NCBI GenBank assembly: GCA_040754075.1
Contig: JBFMDH010000004.1
Location: 62,001-126,000 of the forward strand
Length of the DNA: 64,000 nucleotides
Direction of reading: 5' to 3'
Source of the DNA: Acidobacteriota bacterium
Lineage (GTDB): Bacteria; Acidobacteriota; Blastocatellia; UBA7656
The position numbers and the translations under genes are program-made. The notes under the pieces were generated by a model that was not told where the DNA came from, made no database searches, and saw nothing but the letters and a program-made list of their open reading frames with translations. This document shows positions 28,355 to 38,110 of the stretch, piece by piece (the stretch's first letter is position 1; every line of letters starts with the position of its first letter).

Positions 28355-29233
28355 ATGACGGACCTTCTCCCAGCCGGTCTGGATGCTTTGATCATTGAAG
28401 CTTTTGAAGCAGGACGCAAGTTTTACCCCCAACTGGAACTTGAGCTTCCAGTCTATGGTTCGCGGATTGTTAAGGTGTTGCAGGAACGTGACGAGGTGAC
28501 GGACGAGGCGTTTTCCGCCCTGTCCCGTTTCGCGCACTTGCACACCAATGATTTGTTTCTGGCGCAAGCCTGCGCCCAAGGCAACAATGAAGCCTGGCGC
28601 ATCTTTAATCGGCAATATGCCAAACTGATTTTTAATACCGCTTTTTATCTCTGTAATCAACGCCAGTTGGCTGAGGAGATTGCGCAAAGCGCCATTGGTC
28701 ATCTATTCCTCACGGATGATTCGGGGTTGCCGCGCATTCACTCTTATGACGGGCGCGGGTTGTTGAGCAGTTGGGTGAGAGCCGTAGTCGCCCATCGCGT
28801 GTATAACGAAGTGCTCCTGAAGCACCGGCAGTTCCTAAGCCTTGAGGCGCTCAGACAAACCCCGGATAGCGATGGCATCCGACGATTGGAAACCGGCATT
28901 CGCGCCAGTCGTTACGAAGCGATGATTCGCGAGACGCTGGCGACGATTGGCGAAGGGCTGAGCGATAAAGAACGCTGGTTTCTGATTCTCTATTATGTTG
29001 AAGCGTTTACCGAGCACGAGATAGCCGGACTTTATAACAGCAGCCGTGCAAAAGTGAACTATCAACTGAGTCAGGCGCGTAAAAAACTGCGCCAGGAAAT
29101 CACCGGCAAACTCCAGCATGCCTTTCAACTCAGCGAAGCGGCTTTACAGGAATGTATCATCGAGTTGTGCGAGAATCCGACGTATGCCTTGCAATTCCTG
29201 TCAGGGGCAACCGGTGACCAAGTAACCATCTAA
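28355..29233 (+). CDS. Sigma-70 family (ECF-like) RNA polymerase sigma factor (292 aa)
   Basis: ATG 28355 follows GGAGG at the right distance; an upstream extension of the frame lacks a ribosome-binding site. Residues ~50-140 resemble sigma region 2 (LFLAQACAQGNNEAWRIFNRQYAKLIFNTAFYLC, then a divergent WVRAVVAHRVYNE). Residues ~205-255 resemble region 4 with a helix-turn-helix (LSDKERWFLILYYVEAFTEHEIAGLYNSSRAKVNYQLSQARKKLR). An extra N-terminal segment of about 45 residues and a C-terminal tail are unusual for ECF factors. The next gene encodes a zinc-finger protein of the anti-sigma type, so the pair probably controls the exported-protein and RHS genes downstream (inference). Confidence 0.8.
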   Translation: MTDLLPAGLDALIIEAFEAGRKFYPQLELELPVYGSRIVKVLQERDEVTDEAFSALSRFAHLHTNDLFLAQACAQGNNEAWRIFNRQYAKLIFNTAFYLCNQRQLAEEIAQSAIGHLFLTDDSGLPRIHSYDGRGLLSSWVRAVVAHRVYNEVLLKHRQFLSLEALRQTPDSDGIRRLETGIRASRYEAMIRETLATIGEGLSDKERWFLILYYVEAFTEHEIAGLYNSSRAKVNYQLSQARKKLRQEITGKLQHAFQLSEAALQECIIELCENPTYALQFLSGATGDQVTI

Positions 29234-29241
29234 TCTGATCA

Positions 29242-29264
29242 GCGACCCCTAACCTTGGGGTCGC
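29242..29264 (+). terminator. GC-rich hairpin after the sigma-factor gene
   Basis: GCGACCCC, 7-nt loop, GGGGTCGC, then CGATTTC. The stem is strong but the T run is poor, so it may attenuate rather than end transcription into the anti-sigma gene. Confidence 0.45.
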
Positions 29265-29354
29265 CGATTTCATCATGCAAACCTTCTTGGGGTGAGCCAT
29301 TTTGACGAGCCGCAGGGTCGAGAAGAAAACCTCCATACCGGAGTGGGGGCGATT

Positions 29355-29648
29355 ATGATAAAGTTGCAGACCTTGAAGCTCAGAGTGGCAGCGCGACTGG
29401 AAGATGTTTTCCTCAGACGATGGCTGCGGTGGCGCGGTCGCTCAATCAAAGGAGAGCGCGTGAAAGAGGAGTGTGCCAGCCTGGAAGCTATCGCCGCCTT
29501 TGTTGACCATGCCTTACCCCCCAGGGAACAAGCTCAACTTGAAACTCACATGATTTATTGCGCGCGTTGTCGTCAGATTTTAGTGATGGTGTTTCGCAGC
29601 AAACAGGCAGTGCCTGACCCCGATCCGTTTGAAGCCGAATCCCGATAA
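29355..29648 (+). CDS. Putative zinc-finger anti-sigma factor (97 aa)
   Basis: ATG 29355 is preceded by GTGGGGG. The product contains HMIYCARC (H-x3-C-x2-C) preceded by an upstream Cys/His-bearing helix (EECASLEAIAAFVDHALPPREQAQLE), the arrangement of zf-HC2 anti-sigma domains. There is no membrane segment, so it would be a soluble anti-sigma or a truncated one. It lies about 120 bp downstream of the sigma factor, which supports the pairing. The assignment rests on the metal motif and position. Confidence 0.65.
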   Translation: MIKLQTLKLRVAARLEDVFLRRWLRWRGRSIKGERVKEECASLEAIAAFVDHALPPREQAQLETHMIYCARCRQILVMVFRSKQAVPDPDPFEAESR

Positions 29649-29825
29649 AATCTTTTGCGGTTGATACCCAACGTTTCGCTTCCAAAAATATTTGCCAAAA
29701 AAGTAAATAAAATCGCAGCAAAAACCCAAGTCATCTGTCTATATCCATGAAGGGCAAAATTGAAATTCCAGTATGGCGAGCTTAGGAGTAGTGTGTGTGC
29801 AATCAACTGCCCTTCCATAAATTCG

Positions 29826-29848
29826 GATTCAACCGCTTAGGTTGAATC
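29826..29848 (+). promoter_or_regulatory. Hairpin upstream of the BACON-repeat gene
   Basis: GATTCAACC, 5-nt loop, GGTTGAATC: a perfect 9-bp stem about 90 bp before the ATG at 29936. It is followed by CTATTCAACTTTTAAATT, so it could end a preceding transcript or be an operator. Confidence 0.4.
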
Positions 29849-29935
29849 GGCTATTCAACTTTTAAATTTCTGGTCGTGTGGTCAATCGCTGAAGTCAGGG
29901 CGAGTCAGTCGAGGTGTGTCTGTAGGAGAAAATTT

Positions 29936-31264
29936 ATGTCAAAGAGAACGCGTCGTAGCGCCAGTTTGCTGATTAAGAAACCGGTCACCCGAAAACAACA
30001 ATTGCTGTTAATCGGTTTGCTCATCAGCTTGGTGGCAGCCGGAGGGGTATTTGCGAAATTCGGATGGGGTTTGCAAAAAGATGGCGCGCAGAATGCGACG
30101 GTATCGCCACAGAGTTTGACTTCGCCGGATCGCGAATATGTCTATGCGGGCGGGCGGTTGGTTGCAACCGAAGAACCCTCAACCGGAGGCGGTGGTTGCA
30201 CCTATGGTATCAACCCGACGAGCCAGAATTTTGCCAGCGCCGGCGGCAGCGGCAGTGTGACGGTGACGACGCAAGCCGGGTGTACGTGGGCAGCCACCAG
30301 TAATGACGGCTGGATAACCATCACTTCGGGTTCAAGCGGCAGCGGGAGCGGCAGCGCCGGGTTTTCAGTTGCTGCAAACAGCGGCGCGCAACGCACCGGC
30401 ACCATGACCATCGCTGGTCAGACATTTACGGTCACGCAGGATGCCGGTGGCTCCTGCACTTATTCAATCAATCCCACAACACAGAACTTTGTTGCAGCGG
30501 GCGGATCAAGCAGTGTGACGGTAACGACGCAAGCCGGGTGCAATTGGACGGCGACCAGCAATGCCGCATGGATCACTATCACTTCCGGCAGCAGTGGCAC
30601 AGGAAGCGGCACAGTGAATTATTCGGTGACAGCTAATTCGGGAGCGCAACGTAGCGGCACCATGACGATTGCCGGACAGACTTTCACGGTTACACAAGAT
30701 GCGGCGGCAAGTTGCACCTATTCCATCAGTCCCACGAGCGCGTCTTATGGCTCAAGTGGCGGCAGCGGCAGTGTGACGGTGACGACGCAAGCCGGGTGTA
30801 CGTGGGCAGCCACCAGTAATGACGGCTGGATAACCATCACTTCGGGTTCAAGCGGCAGCGGGAGCGGCACGGTGAACTATTCGGTGGCGACCAATAGCGG
30901 GGCAGCCAGAAACGGCACGATGACGATTGCCGGACAAACCTTTAGTGTTTCGCAAAGCGCCGGTGGCGGCGGCGGCGGAAATTGTACCAGCGCCGGCTTC
31001 ACGCCTACGAGTAGAAACAATATTCCCCATGCGGGAGGCACATTTACTGCCACTGTTGGCGCAACTCCGTCAGGTTGCAATTGGACAGCCACCAGCAATG
31101 CCAGTTGGATCACCATTGTCTCAGGAGGAAGTGGCACAGGCGGCACCAATGTCACTCTTACGTATAGCATCCCGGTAAATAACACGGGGGGATATCGAAC
31201 TGGAACCATCACCATTCCCACTGCCAATGGGACAGTGACTCATCTAGTAAAACAGCTTCCTTAG
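29936..31264 (+). CDS. Exported BACON-repeat protein with an RHS-like motif (442 aa)
   Basis: ATG 29936 follows AGGAGAAAATTT. A basic start and a hydrophobic helix (about residues 21-42) give export. Residues ~64-78 read DREYVYAGGRLVATEE, the strand signature of RHS/YD-repeat proteins, although no full RHS core is present. Four BACON-type domains of about 85 residues follow. Each begins with CTY or CTS and contains GCxWxATSNxxWITI and GTMTIAGQTFTVTQ. Such Ig-like domains often bind carbohydrate or mucin in other bacteria; the ligand here is unknown. The first and third domains share an exact 112-bp repeat. It sits between the anti-sigma gene and the RHS gene. Confidence 0.83.
   Translation: MSKRTRRSASLLIKKPVTRKQQLLLIGLLISLVAAGGVFAKFGWGLQKDGAQNATVSPQSLTSPDREYVYAGGRLVATEEPSTGGGGCTYGINPTSQNFASAGGSGSVTVTTQAGCTWAATSNDGWITITSGSSGSGSGSAGFSVAANSGAQRTGTMTIAGQTFTVTQDAGGSCTYSINPTTQNFVAAGGSSSVTVTTQAGCNWTATSNAAWITITSGSSGTGSGTVNYSVTANSGAQRSGTMTIAGQTFTVTQDAAASCTYSISPTSASYGSSGGSGSVTVTTQAGCTWAATSNDGWITITSGSSGSGSGTVNYSVATNSGAARNGTMTIAGQTFSVSQSAGGGGGGNCTSAGFTPTSRNNIPHAGGTFTATVGATPSGCNWTATSNASWITIVSGGSGTGGTNVTLTYSIPVNNTGGYRTGTITIPTANGTVTHLVKQLP
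30242..30353 (+). repeat. 112-bp exact repeat within the BACON gene, copy 1
   Basis: Identical to 30758-30869. The 516-bp offset is a multiple of three, so the frame is kept. Confidence 0.85.
30758..30869 (+). repeat. 112-bp exact repeat within the BACON gene, copy 2
   Basis: Identical to 30242-30353. The intervening second BACON domain is clearly diverged, which points to recent gene conversion or duplication of one domain. Confidence 0.85.
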
Positions 31265-31343
31265 AAGTCAATAGGAAAGACCTTTCAAGCGGGTTTGAAT
31301 AGAAGTGCGAAAACAAAGCAAGTTAAAGGTTATTGAGGACGTT

Positions 31344-32207
31344 ATGAATAAGAAAAGAATTTGGTTGATTGCGGGATTATCACTGTTGGTTGTTGCCGGA
31401 TTTACTACACGGGCTTGGCTGGCGTCGGCAACCCAACCGGCAATGCCACCAGCGACCTCTTCGGGCATTGAATATGTGCCGCAGGCGTTGCCGCGACAGG
31501 ATCGCAATATCCTGGGACTGCTGCAAAGAGGCGCGCTGCCCTCTCGATTACACACGGCGCTTGACGCGCTGGGAGACCGACTCGAACGCCGTGGCAGAGA
31601 ACGCGCCTTAATCGCCGGACGCTTGCAATATGGCGATGGCACGCCGGAAATCAACTTCACCGCGATTCTGCAACTGCCAAGGCTTTTGCGGCTCACTGAG
31701 TCTGTCGGCAGCGTTACGCGCACGATTGTCTTTGATGGCAAAACCGTCGCTTCTTCGGAAGGCAAGTTAGCGGCTCGCGATAGCGACCTCTTGGAGACCT
31801 TGCTTTACGATACCGCCGAGCATCTGCTGTTAGAGCAAGTCGGCGGAACGTTGGCGATGCGCTTTCTCGGCGAACGCTTCCACACCAGCGAAGCGTTGGA
31901 TAGTCCGGCATACGATATTTTCGAGGTCACCGATACAGTGATGCGCGATACCATCCAGCAACCGCGCACCAAGAATTTTTACTTTAACTCGGCGTCGCAC
32001 CTGCTTGAGCGCATCGCTTATGGGGCAGAGGAACAGGGCGCGCCGCTCATTGAAGTGCGTTTGAGCGATTGGCGCACAGTGGACGGTCAGCGCGCGCCGT
32101 TCCGCTTTGAGCGATTGGAAAACAACGTTGTGACGTTGCGTTTGCAGTTCACTTCGATGGCTTATGTTGGGGCAGTCGAGGATGGCGCGTTCTCCGTCAA
32201 TCGCTAA
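31344..32207 (+). CDS. Exported hypothetical protein between BACON and RHS genes (287 aa)
   Basis: ATG 31344 follows GAGGACGTT. A hydrophobic segment (about residues 6-24) gives export; the mature part is a single domain of alternating strands and helices with no enzyme motif recognised. The second half (RTKNFYFNSASHLLERIAYGAEEQGAPLIEVRLSDWR) has the look of an outer-membrane lipoprotein-sorting or DUF-type beta sheet that scores how a substrate changed, but no family is claimed. It is 130 bp before the RHS gene and in line with it, so it may be a secretion or assembly partner (inference). Confidence 0.7.
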   Translation: MNKKRIWLIAGLSLLVVAGFTTRAWLASATQPAMPPATSSGIEYVPQALPRQDRNILGLLQRGALPSRLHTALDALGDRLERRGRERALIAGRLQYGDGTPEINFTAILQLPRLLRLTESVGSVTRTIVFDGKTVASSEGKLAARDSDLLETLLYDTAEHLLLEQVGGTLAMRFLGERFHTSEALDSPAYDIFEVTDTVMRDTIQQPRTKNFYFNSASHLLERIAYGAEEQGAPLIEVRLSDWRTVDGQRAPFRFERLENNVVTLRLQFTSMAYVGAVEDGAFSVNR

Positions 32208-32336
32208 AGACCACATCAACCAGGCGTCACTCCTGGAACTTTGTATGGGAGTGATGGTGTGAGTGAGTTACCGAACCAGACTGGCTGGCATCAGCCGCAG
32301 AGTTGAGTGCCAATGTTATTCGAGAGGAATCCGGTT

Positions 32337-35300
32337 ATGTCAATGAAGAGAATCTCTTTGTTTCGTCGTTCGCTAGTGAGACTGATGATCTTTGGCGCGC
32401 TCTTTAGCCTTGGGGCGTTTGCAATCCGGGCTGCCGATAAAAATAAAGCCCCTGAGCGGGGCTTTCATCCGGGAGGCTCGTATGCGTTATCGGAGATCGA
32501 AACCATCAGTCGCAGCAGTGGTGAGCTCTCGATTAATCTGCCGCTTGGCAGCCTGCCGTCGGGTCGCGGCGGATTGAGCGCCGGACTCAATCTGCTCTAC
32601 AGCAGCAAAGTCTGGGATACGGCTGAAATGATTGATTATACCGCTCAGGGGCTTCCTTATGACGCCTCACGATTAATCCTCAGTGAAGAGGGTGGCTGGC
32701 GTTATGGTTTTCAATATCGCTTGAAAATCGACTATCTCAAACTCGGCGAACTGCAAGGGTATTGCGATGCCTCCTATGATTATCCCTATAAACTTGTGCT
32801 GATCACCCCGGATGGTGGCAAGCATCCTCTGTGGCTCGACAATCATACCAACAGTGATGGGTATATGGACGTGTGGCCTGATGGCCGCCCGGCCTGCGGC
32901 GGTAACGGCACTGGCGGCGGGGTGCTAACCTATTACACCTATGATGGCACCTACATGCGCTTGGATTTCGTGACCGATGGAGACGATAATTGGATGAATA
33001 ACTCCTGGACGCTTTCTCTGCCCAATGGTATGCGCGTTTTGGGTGGACCGATTGCCGGCACTACGGCTATTCAACGCATCATTGATCGCAACGATAACTA
33101 CCTTGATATTTTTGATATCGCCAGCGACAGCAATTATAATTTTCATCCCACCATCACCCTCAAAGATCAATTGAATCGTTCAATCGTTCTTGAATACAAC
33201 TACGCGACAAACCAGGATGCCATTCATGTTAAAGGAATAAATGCAGTTGAGATGCTGGTCATCGTGCAATGGAAAACGATCACGGTTCATAAGGTCTATA
33301 ATTCCAGCAATGTTTATCCGAACTTCTCTTTAAATACCAATATTCGCGTCGTTGATAAAGTTTATCTGCCGAGTCAGGCAGGAAATCTCTTTTATACCTT
33401 TGACTACAATGCTGACGCGGTGAGCAATCCTTCGGTGGGCTGGGGAGAATTGAGTTCCGTCACTCTGCCGTCGGGAGCGGGCGCGACTTACAATTATGAG
33501 CAGGACAATGCCAGTGGCAGTACGATTTATACCTATCATGTATTAAGAAATCGTCCAACTCAGAAGACCCTCGGTTATAACGCCGAATATGACGGCACTT
33601 CAACGCCGGTAACCGAGACCTGGACTTATGGGACAACCTATGCAACACCGGGCGATAGCGCAGTCATCGAAACCACCATCACTGGGCCGGATAATGGCAT
33701 CTCAAAGGAGTATCCCAATAAAGGCGCAAACGGCGCAGCCATACCCACTGAAACCGGCAAGACCATAAATCTTGATGGCACGGTCATCGAACGGGTCTAT
33801 GCCAATAACTTCCCATCCGGGATGGCGGTTTTCTCAAATCTATTGGTGAATCGGTTCGTCAAATATGAGTTCACCTCGATCAAGAACGCCGCCGGGACGC
33901 TGACGAAGACCGCGATTAAAGAGTACAAATACGATAAAAACGGCAATGTCACTCAGGTTAAGGAGTATGACTGGGCAAGCTATGGCAATGTGCCGCGCGA
34001 TACATACGGGCAACCGACTGGCTTACCGGCAGGCGCAACTCCACTGCGAGTCACTATTAATGATTATTACAATCAAACGCCGGATTCGGCAGTCACCACA
34101 GTTTCGCCTTATGCCTACAGTCAACCGGCTTCGCCGCGTCTGCGCACCGCTATCAAATCAAGTGAAGTTCAGGACGGCGGCGAAACTGCCTTCACACGTT
34201 CGGAATCGTTTTATGACAATGCCTCAACCACCGGCAATCTGACCACCGCCAAAAGTTGGGATTCGACTAAAGGTAGCATCACCCGACCGTTGACCGCAGG
34301 CAATTCGATTTCCGTCACCAATACCTACAGCGCTTCCGGTAATGTGCTGACCTCAACCGATGGGCGCAACATTCAAACCCAGTTTACCTACGGCAACATC
34401 AATGGCTTTACCGACCTCTATCCGACGCAAGTTGTGGCGGCATTCGGCAGTGCGGTTGCTCGAACCACCACCACTGAATACGACTTCACCACTGGCTTGG
34501 CAACCCGGGTCACGGACGCCGATAACAACGTCGCGACTGCCACGACTTATGATGTTTTCGGCAGACCGACTTTGGTAAAAGCTGCGGAAGGTAAAGCGGA
34601 AGAGACGCGCACGACGATGGAGTATTCCGATACCAACCGGCGGGTTATTTCAAGGTCGGATTTAACCACGCTCGGCGATGGCAAACTGGTATCCATCAAG
34701 CACTATGACCAACTGGGGCGGTTGCGACTGTCGCGGCAGTTGGAAGATGCCGCAACCCAATCAGCGACCGATGAGATGCAAGGCATCAAGGTGCAGACGC
34801 GCTATGCGTTCAGTGGGGCAAACTCCTATGCGCTGTCCTCGAATCCCTATCGCGCGAATACCAGCGGTCAGGCGACCACCGAAGAGACGATGGGCTGGTC
34901 GCGCAGCAAGAGCGATAATGGCGGAAGGCTCATTGAAGCCGAAACCTTCAGCGGCACGGCATTGCCCGCGCCCTGGGGCAGCAGCGCCGCCTCAACCGGC
35001 AAAGTGGTGACCGGGTATGATGCCAACGTCACCACCGTAACCGATCAGGCATCGAAGAAACGCCGCAGCACGATTGACGGGTTGGGCAGGCTCACCCAGG
35101 TTGAAGAGTTATACGAAAACGGCACGTTGTATGCGACGACCAGTTACCTCTACGACACCCTCGATAATCTGGCGAAGGTCACTCAGGGCACCGCGCCCAA
35201 CACGCAAATCCGCTATTTCATGTACGATTCGTTGAAGCGTTTAAGACGCGCCAAAAACCCGGAGACCGATGTCAACAGCGGTTTGAATTTGTTCGACCTG

Positions 35301-37454
35301 GTGACTGGCAATAGCTCCTGGTCAGCGGGTTACAGCTATGACAATGATTCAAATTTAACCGGCAAAGTTGACCCGCGCGGCATCACCACAACTTACAGTT
35401 ACGATTCGTTGAATCGGGTTGTGAGTCGCAGCTACACCAGCGACCCGCAATTCACGCCGACTGTGACTTATACCTATGATGATGTCAATGTCGCCTATGC
35501 CAAAGGCAGATTGACGCGGGTGAGCAGCAGTGTGAGCGCCTATGATTATCTCGAATACGATGCGCTCGGACGGGTGAAGCAGAGCAAGCAGACGACGGCT
35601 GGCAATGAGTACCCGATGTTGTATCAATACAACAAAGCCGGGGCGATGACTTCGGAGACCTATCCATCGGGGAGAGTCATCACCACGAGCTATGACGCGG
35701 CGGGGCGGTTGTCGAACCTTAGCGGCGCGAAAACGGGCGAATCGGCGAAGACCTACGCTTCACAGTTGAACTACACCTCACATGGGGCGGTGGCATCGAT
35801 GAAGATTGGCAATCATCCAACCAACCCGCGCTATGAGCACACCAGTTTCAATTCGCGATTGCAACCGACGCAGATTGGCTTGGGGACGACCGCCAGCGAT
35901 GCCAGTTTGCTGAGGCTGGATTACACCTACGGCACGACGACCAATAACGGCAACGTGCTCAGCCAGCGCATCGTGTTGAGCGGCTTGGATGTGACCCAGA
36001 CCTACAGCTACGACCAAGTCAACCGCTTGCTCACTGCCGAGGAGAAGACCACCAGCGGACAGGTGCAGCAGTGGAAGCAAGCCTTCACCTACGACCAATT
36101 CGGCAATCGCAATTTCGATGTCGCCAACACGACTTTGCTCGAAGCCAACCCCTCGATTAGCTCATCAACTAATCGTATCAATGCTGCTAATTATCTGTAC
36201 GACAACGCGGGCAATGTCACCCAGGAGCCGAGCGCGCCGACTCATAAGGCGTATGTCTATGACGCCGAGAATCATCAGAAAGAGTACAGCTACAACTCAC
36301 AGACCTGGCGCTATGAATATGACGGCGACGGCAGGCGGGTGAAGAAGATTAAGCCCGATAACTCCTCTCTGGTGTGTGTCTATGATGCGGGCGGACGGTT
36401 GGTTGCCGAGTACGATTCGGGGACGAGCGCGCCATCAGCCTACCAGACGAATTTCCTGACCCAAGACCATCTGGGTTCGACTCGTGCGGTGAGTGATGCG
36501 ACGGGGGCGGTGACTTCAAGGTTGGATTACCTGCCGTTTGGTACGGAAATCAGCGCCGGGATTGGCGGTCGAACGACGGCGATGATGTACTCGGCTTCGA
36601 CGACCTTGCGGCAGAAGTTCACCGGACACGAGAGGGATGAGGAGAGCAAGCTGGATTTCGCTCAGGCAAGGTATTGCTCAAGCGTGACAGGCAGGTTTAT
36701 GAGCGCGGATGATTTTCTAAATGATACCCATGTTTCTGACCCGCAAAGTTGGAATCTTTATGTATATGTGAGAAATAATCCCCTTCGATTTGTTGACTCT
36801 GCGGGCGAAGAAATAGAAAAGAAAGATGGAAAAGTTAAATTTGACTCCAGTGGGAAAACCGTTACTGCCACCTTTGAAACTGGAACAAGGGAGGTCGTTA
36901 TTAATGGCAAAAAAGAAACGCGCACTGTAACTATCAAAGGGAAATTTGTAGAAGGCACAGTTTATTCAACAAACAATGGCAAAACAACAGAAATACAAGC
37001 ATATCAGTCCAAAGGTCCTTTACAAGTTGTCGAAACAAATGAAAAAGGCGAAACGACTTTTTCTGGCACTGTTGACGAGTACGAACAATATTCAAATATT
37101 ACCCATTTTCGAGGTTGGAATAATACCTCAAATTGCCACGGAACAACTTTTGCCAATGGAGAGGTTTGGATACAAGATAATCAAGTTAAAAAATTGATGA
37201 CTGCAGAAGGTTACGATATTAATAATCCTAGCTCAATACCAACGAAGGACGCAGTGGGGATTTTTTCGACCGATGGAGGGCTTGCTGACCCTCGACATAG
37301 TGTTAAAGTCTTAGACCTGAACCCAACTATGGTAGAAAGCAAAGGAGGAGTTTATCCAAAAGAAATAACAACGCCAGCTAAATCGTGGACAGACACTGAT
37401 CCTTCCCGAAAAAATCACAAATTATTATACTATACAAAGAAGGTGACGAAGTAA
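32337..37454 (+). CDS. RHS/YD-repeat polymorphic toxin protein, active copy (1,705 aa)
   Basis: ATG 32337 has GAGAGGAA upstream. A signal peptide (about residues 6-28, IFGALFSLGAFAIRA) replaces the PAAR domain of type VI-linked Rhs proteins. A unique N-terminal region (to ~500) is followed by YD repeats (YDxxGR, YTYD motifs) up to the RHS core end near residue 1480 (DFAQARYCSSVTGRFMS...NPLRFVD). The last ~225 residues are the variable tip, AT-richer than the core. The tip has NCHGTTFANGEVW and a later DPRHSVKV, a Cys-His pair as in papain/NlpC-like folds. The DPxGL cleavage motif is degenerate (DSAGE). The next gene starts 4 bp later. Confidence 0.9.
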   Translation: MSMKRISLFRRSLVRLMIFGALFSLGAFAIRAADKNKAPERGFHPGGSYALSEIETISRSSGELSINLPLGSLPSGRGGLSAGLNLLYSSKVWDTAEMIDYTAQGLPYDASRLILSEEGGWRYGFQYRLKIDYLKLGELQGYCDASYDYPYKLVLITPDGGKHPLWLDNHTNSDGYMDVWPDGRPACGGNGTGGGVLTYYTYDGTYMRLDFVTDGDDNWMNNSWTLSLPNGMRVLGGPIAGTTAIQRIIDRNDNYLDIFDIASDSNYNFHPTITLKDQLNRSIVLEYNYATNQDAIHVKGINAVEMLVIVQWKTITVHKVYNSSNVYPNFSLNTNIRVVDKVYLPSQAGNLFYTFDYNADAVSNPSVGWGELSSVTLPSGAGATYNYEQDNASGSTIYTYHVLRNRPTQKTLGYNAEYDGTSTPVTETWTYGTTYATPGDSAVIETTITGPDNGISKEYPNKGANGAAIPTETGKTINLDGTVIERVYANNFPSGMAVFSNLLVNRFVKYEFTSIKNAAGTLTKTAIKEYKYDKNGNVTQVKEYDWASYGNVPRDTYGQPTGLPAGATPLRVTINDYYNQTPDSAVTTVSPYAYSQPASPRLRTAIKSSEVQDGGETAFTRSESFYDNASTTGNLTTAKSWDSTKGSITRPLTAGNSISVTNTYSASGNVLTSTDGRNIQTQFTYGNINGFTDLYPTQVVAAFGSAVARTTTTEYDFTTGLATRVTDADNNVATATTYDVFGRPTLVKAAEGKAEETRTTMEYSDTNRRVISRSDLTTLGDGKLVSIKHYDQLGRLRLSRQLEDAATQSATDEMQGIKVQTRYAFSGANSYALSSNPYRANTSGQATTEETMGWSRSKSDNGGRLIEAETFSGTALPAPWGSSAASTGKVVTGYDANVTTVTDQASKKRRSTIDGLGRLTQVEELYENGTLYATTSYLYDTLDNLAKVTQGTAPNTQIRYFMYDSLKRLRRAKNPETDVNSGLNLFDLVTGNSSWSAGYSYDNDSNLTGKVDPRGITTTYSYDSLNRVVSRSYTSDPQFTPTVTYTYDDVNVAYAKGRLTRVSSSVSAYDYLEYDALGRVKQSKQTTAGNEYPMLYQYNKAGAMTSETYPSGRVITTSYDAAGRLSNLSGAKTGESAKTYASQLNYTSHGAVASMKIGNHPTNPRYEHTSFNSRLQPTQIGLGTTASDASLLRLDYTYGTTTNNGNVLSQRIVLSGLDVTQTYSYDQVNRLLTAEEKTTSGQVQQWKQAFTYDQFGNRNFDVANTTLLEANPSISSSTNRINAANYLYDNAGNVTQEPSAPTHKAYVYDAENHQKEYSYNSQTWRYEYDGDGRRVKKIKPDNSSLVCVYDAGGRLVAEYDSGTSAPSAYQTNFLTQDHLGSTRAVSDATGAVTSRLDYLPFGTEISAGIGGRTTAMMYSASTTLRQKFTGHERDEESKLDFAQARYCSSVTGRFMSADDFLNDTHVSDPQSWNLYVYVRNNPLRFVDSAGEEIEKKDGKVKFDSSGKTVTATFETGTREVVINGKKETRTVTIKGKFVEGTVYSTNNGKTTEIQAYQSKGPLQVVETNEKGETTFSGTVDEYEQYSNITHFRGWNNTSNCHGTTFANGEVWIQDNQVKKLMTAEGYDINNPSSIPTKDAVGIFSTDGGLADPRHSVKVLDLNPTMVESKGGVYPKEITTPAKSWTDTDPSRKNHKLLYYTKKVTK

Positions 37455-37458
37455 AAAT

Positions 37459-37977
37459 ATGAAATTAAATATTAAAAGAAAAATTAGCTTCTTTTTGATT
37501 TGTTTAAGTCTTTACATTTTTGTATGTATTGACTCATTTGCGCAAAGTAAAAATCCAAAATGTGATGCTTGGCACAATAGGATTGCTCCACAAACACACT
37601 TGAATTTAAGCGGCGTAAGCAACATGACTCAGGAGGAAATTTTTGACGGGATAGCGTGTTTAATGAAGTTGAAGGGGAAAAAAAATAGTTCTAATGTAAT
37701 GGGTGCAAGTCGAGGTGATGTCTCCAACTTTTTTGGCGCAACAAGCGTAGAAGTTGCAGCATTGTATTACATTTCATTTCTTTTTTATCAAAAATGGGAT
37801 CATGCGGATGCTCCATTTCTTGTTGATAAGAGCAGGAAATTAAATTCTATTAAAGCTGTATCCAAAGCCTATAAAAGCTATGAGAAATGGTTTAAAAGAG
37901 TGAAAACATTGGGACTGGATAAAGCAAGAAAGCAGAAACTAGATCCATTGGACGGATCAGGTGTTAGTTGGTATTGA
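37459..37977 (+). CDS. Candidate immunity protein for RHS tip 1 (172 aa)
   Basis: The ATG is 4 bp after the RHS stop, so the genes are translationally linked. A signal peptide (FFLICLSLYIFVCIDSFA) indicates an extracytoplasmic product. The mature part is small, basic at the C-terminus and contains one tight helix pair (VSKAYKSYEKWFKRV). No homology was recognised. Position, size and low GC fit an immunity gene for the toxin tip. Export of the product would fit a toxin acting outside the cytoplasm. Confidence 0.6.
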   Translation: MKLNIKRKISFFLICLSLYIFVCIDSFAQSKNPKCDAWHNRIAPQTHLNLSGVSNMTQEEIFDGIACLMKLKGKKNSSNVMGASRGDVSNFFGATSVEVAALYYISFLFYQKWDHADAPFLVDKSRKLNSIKAVSKAYKSYEKWFKRVKTLGLDKARKQKLDPLDGSGVSWY

Positions 37978-38110
37978 GAGTTAGAAGGTGTCAGAGTAAT
38001 TGTGTAAACGAGTTCTGGATGGCGTAAAAGATTTTGATGGTATGAAGCAGGCAATCTCCAGCCAGAAGTTCGATAAATTACCGACGAGCATAAAGCTAAA
38101 AAAATCCCAG

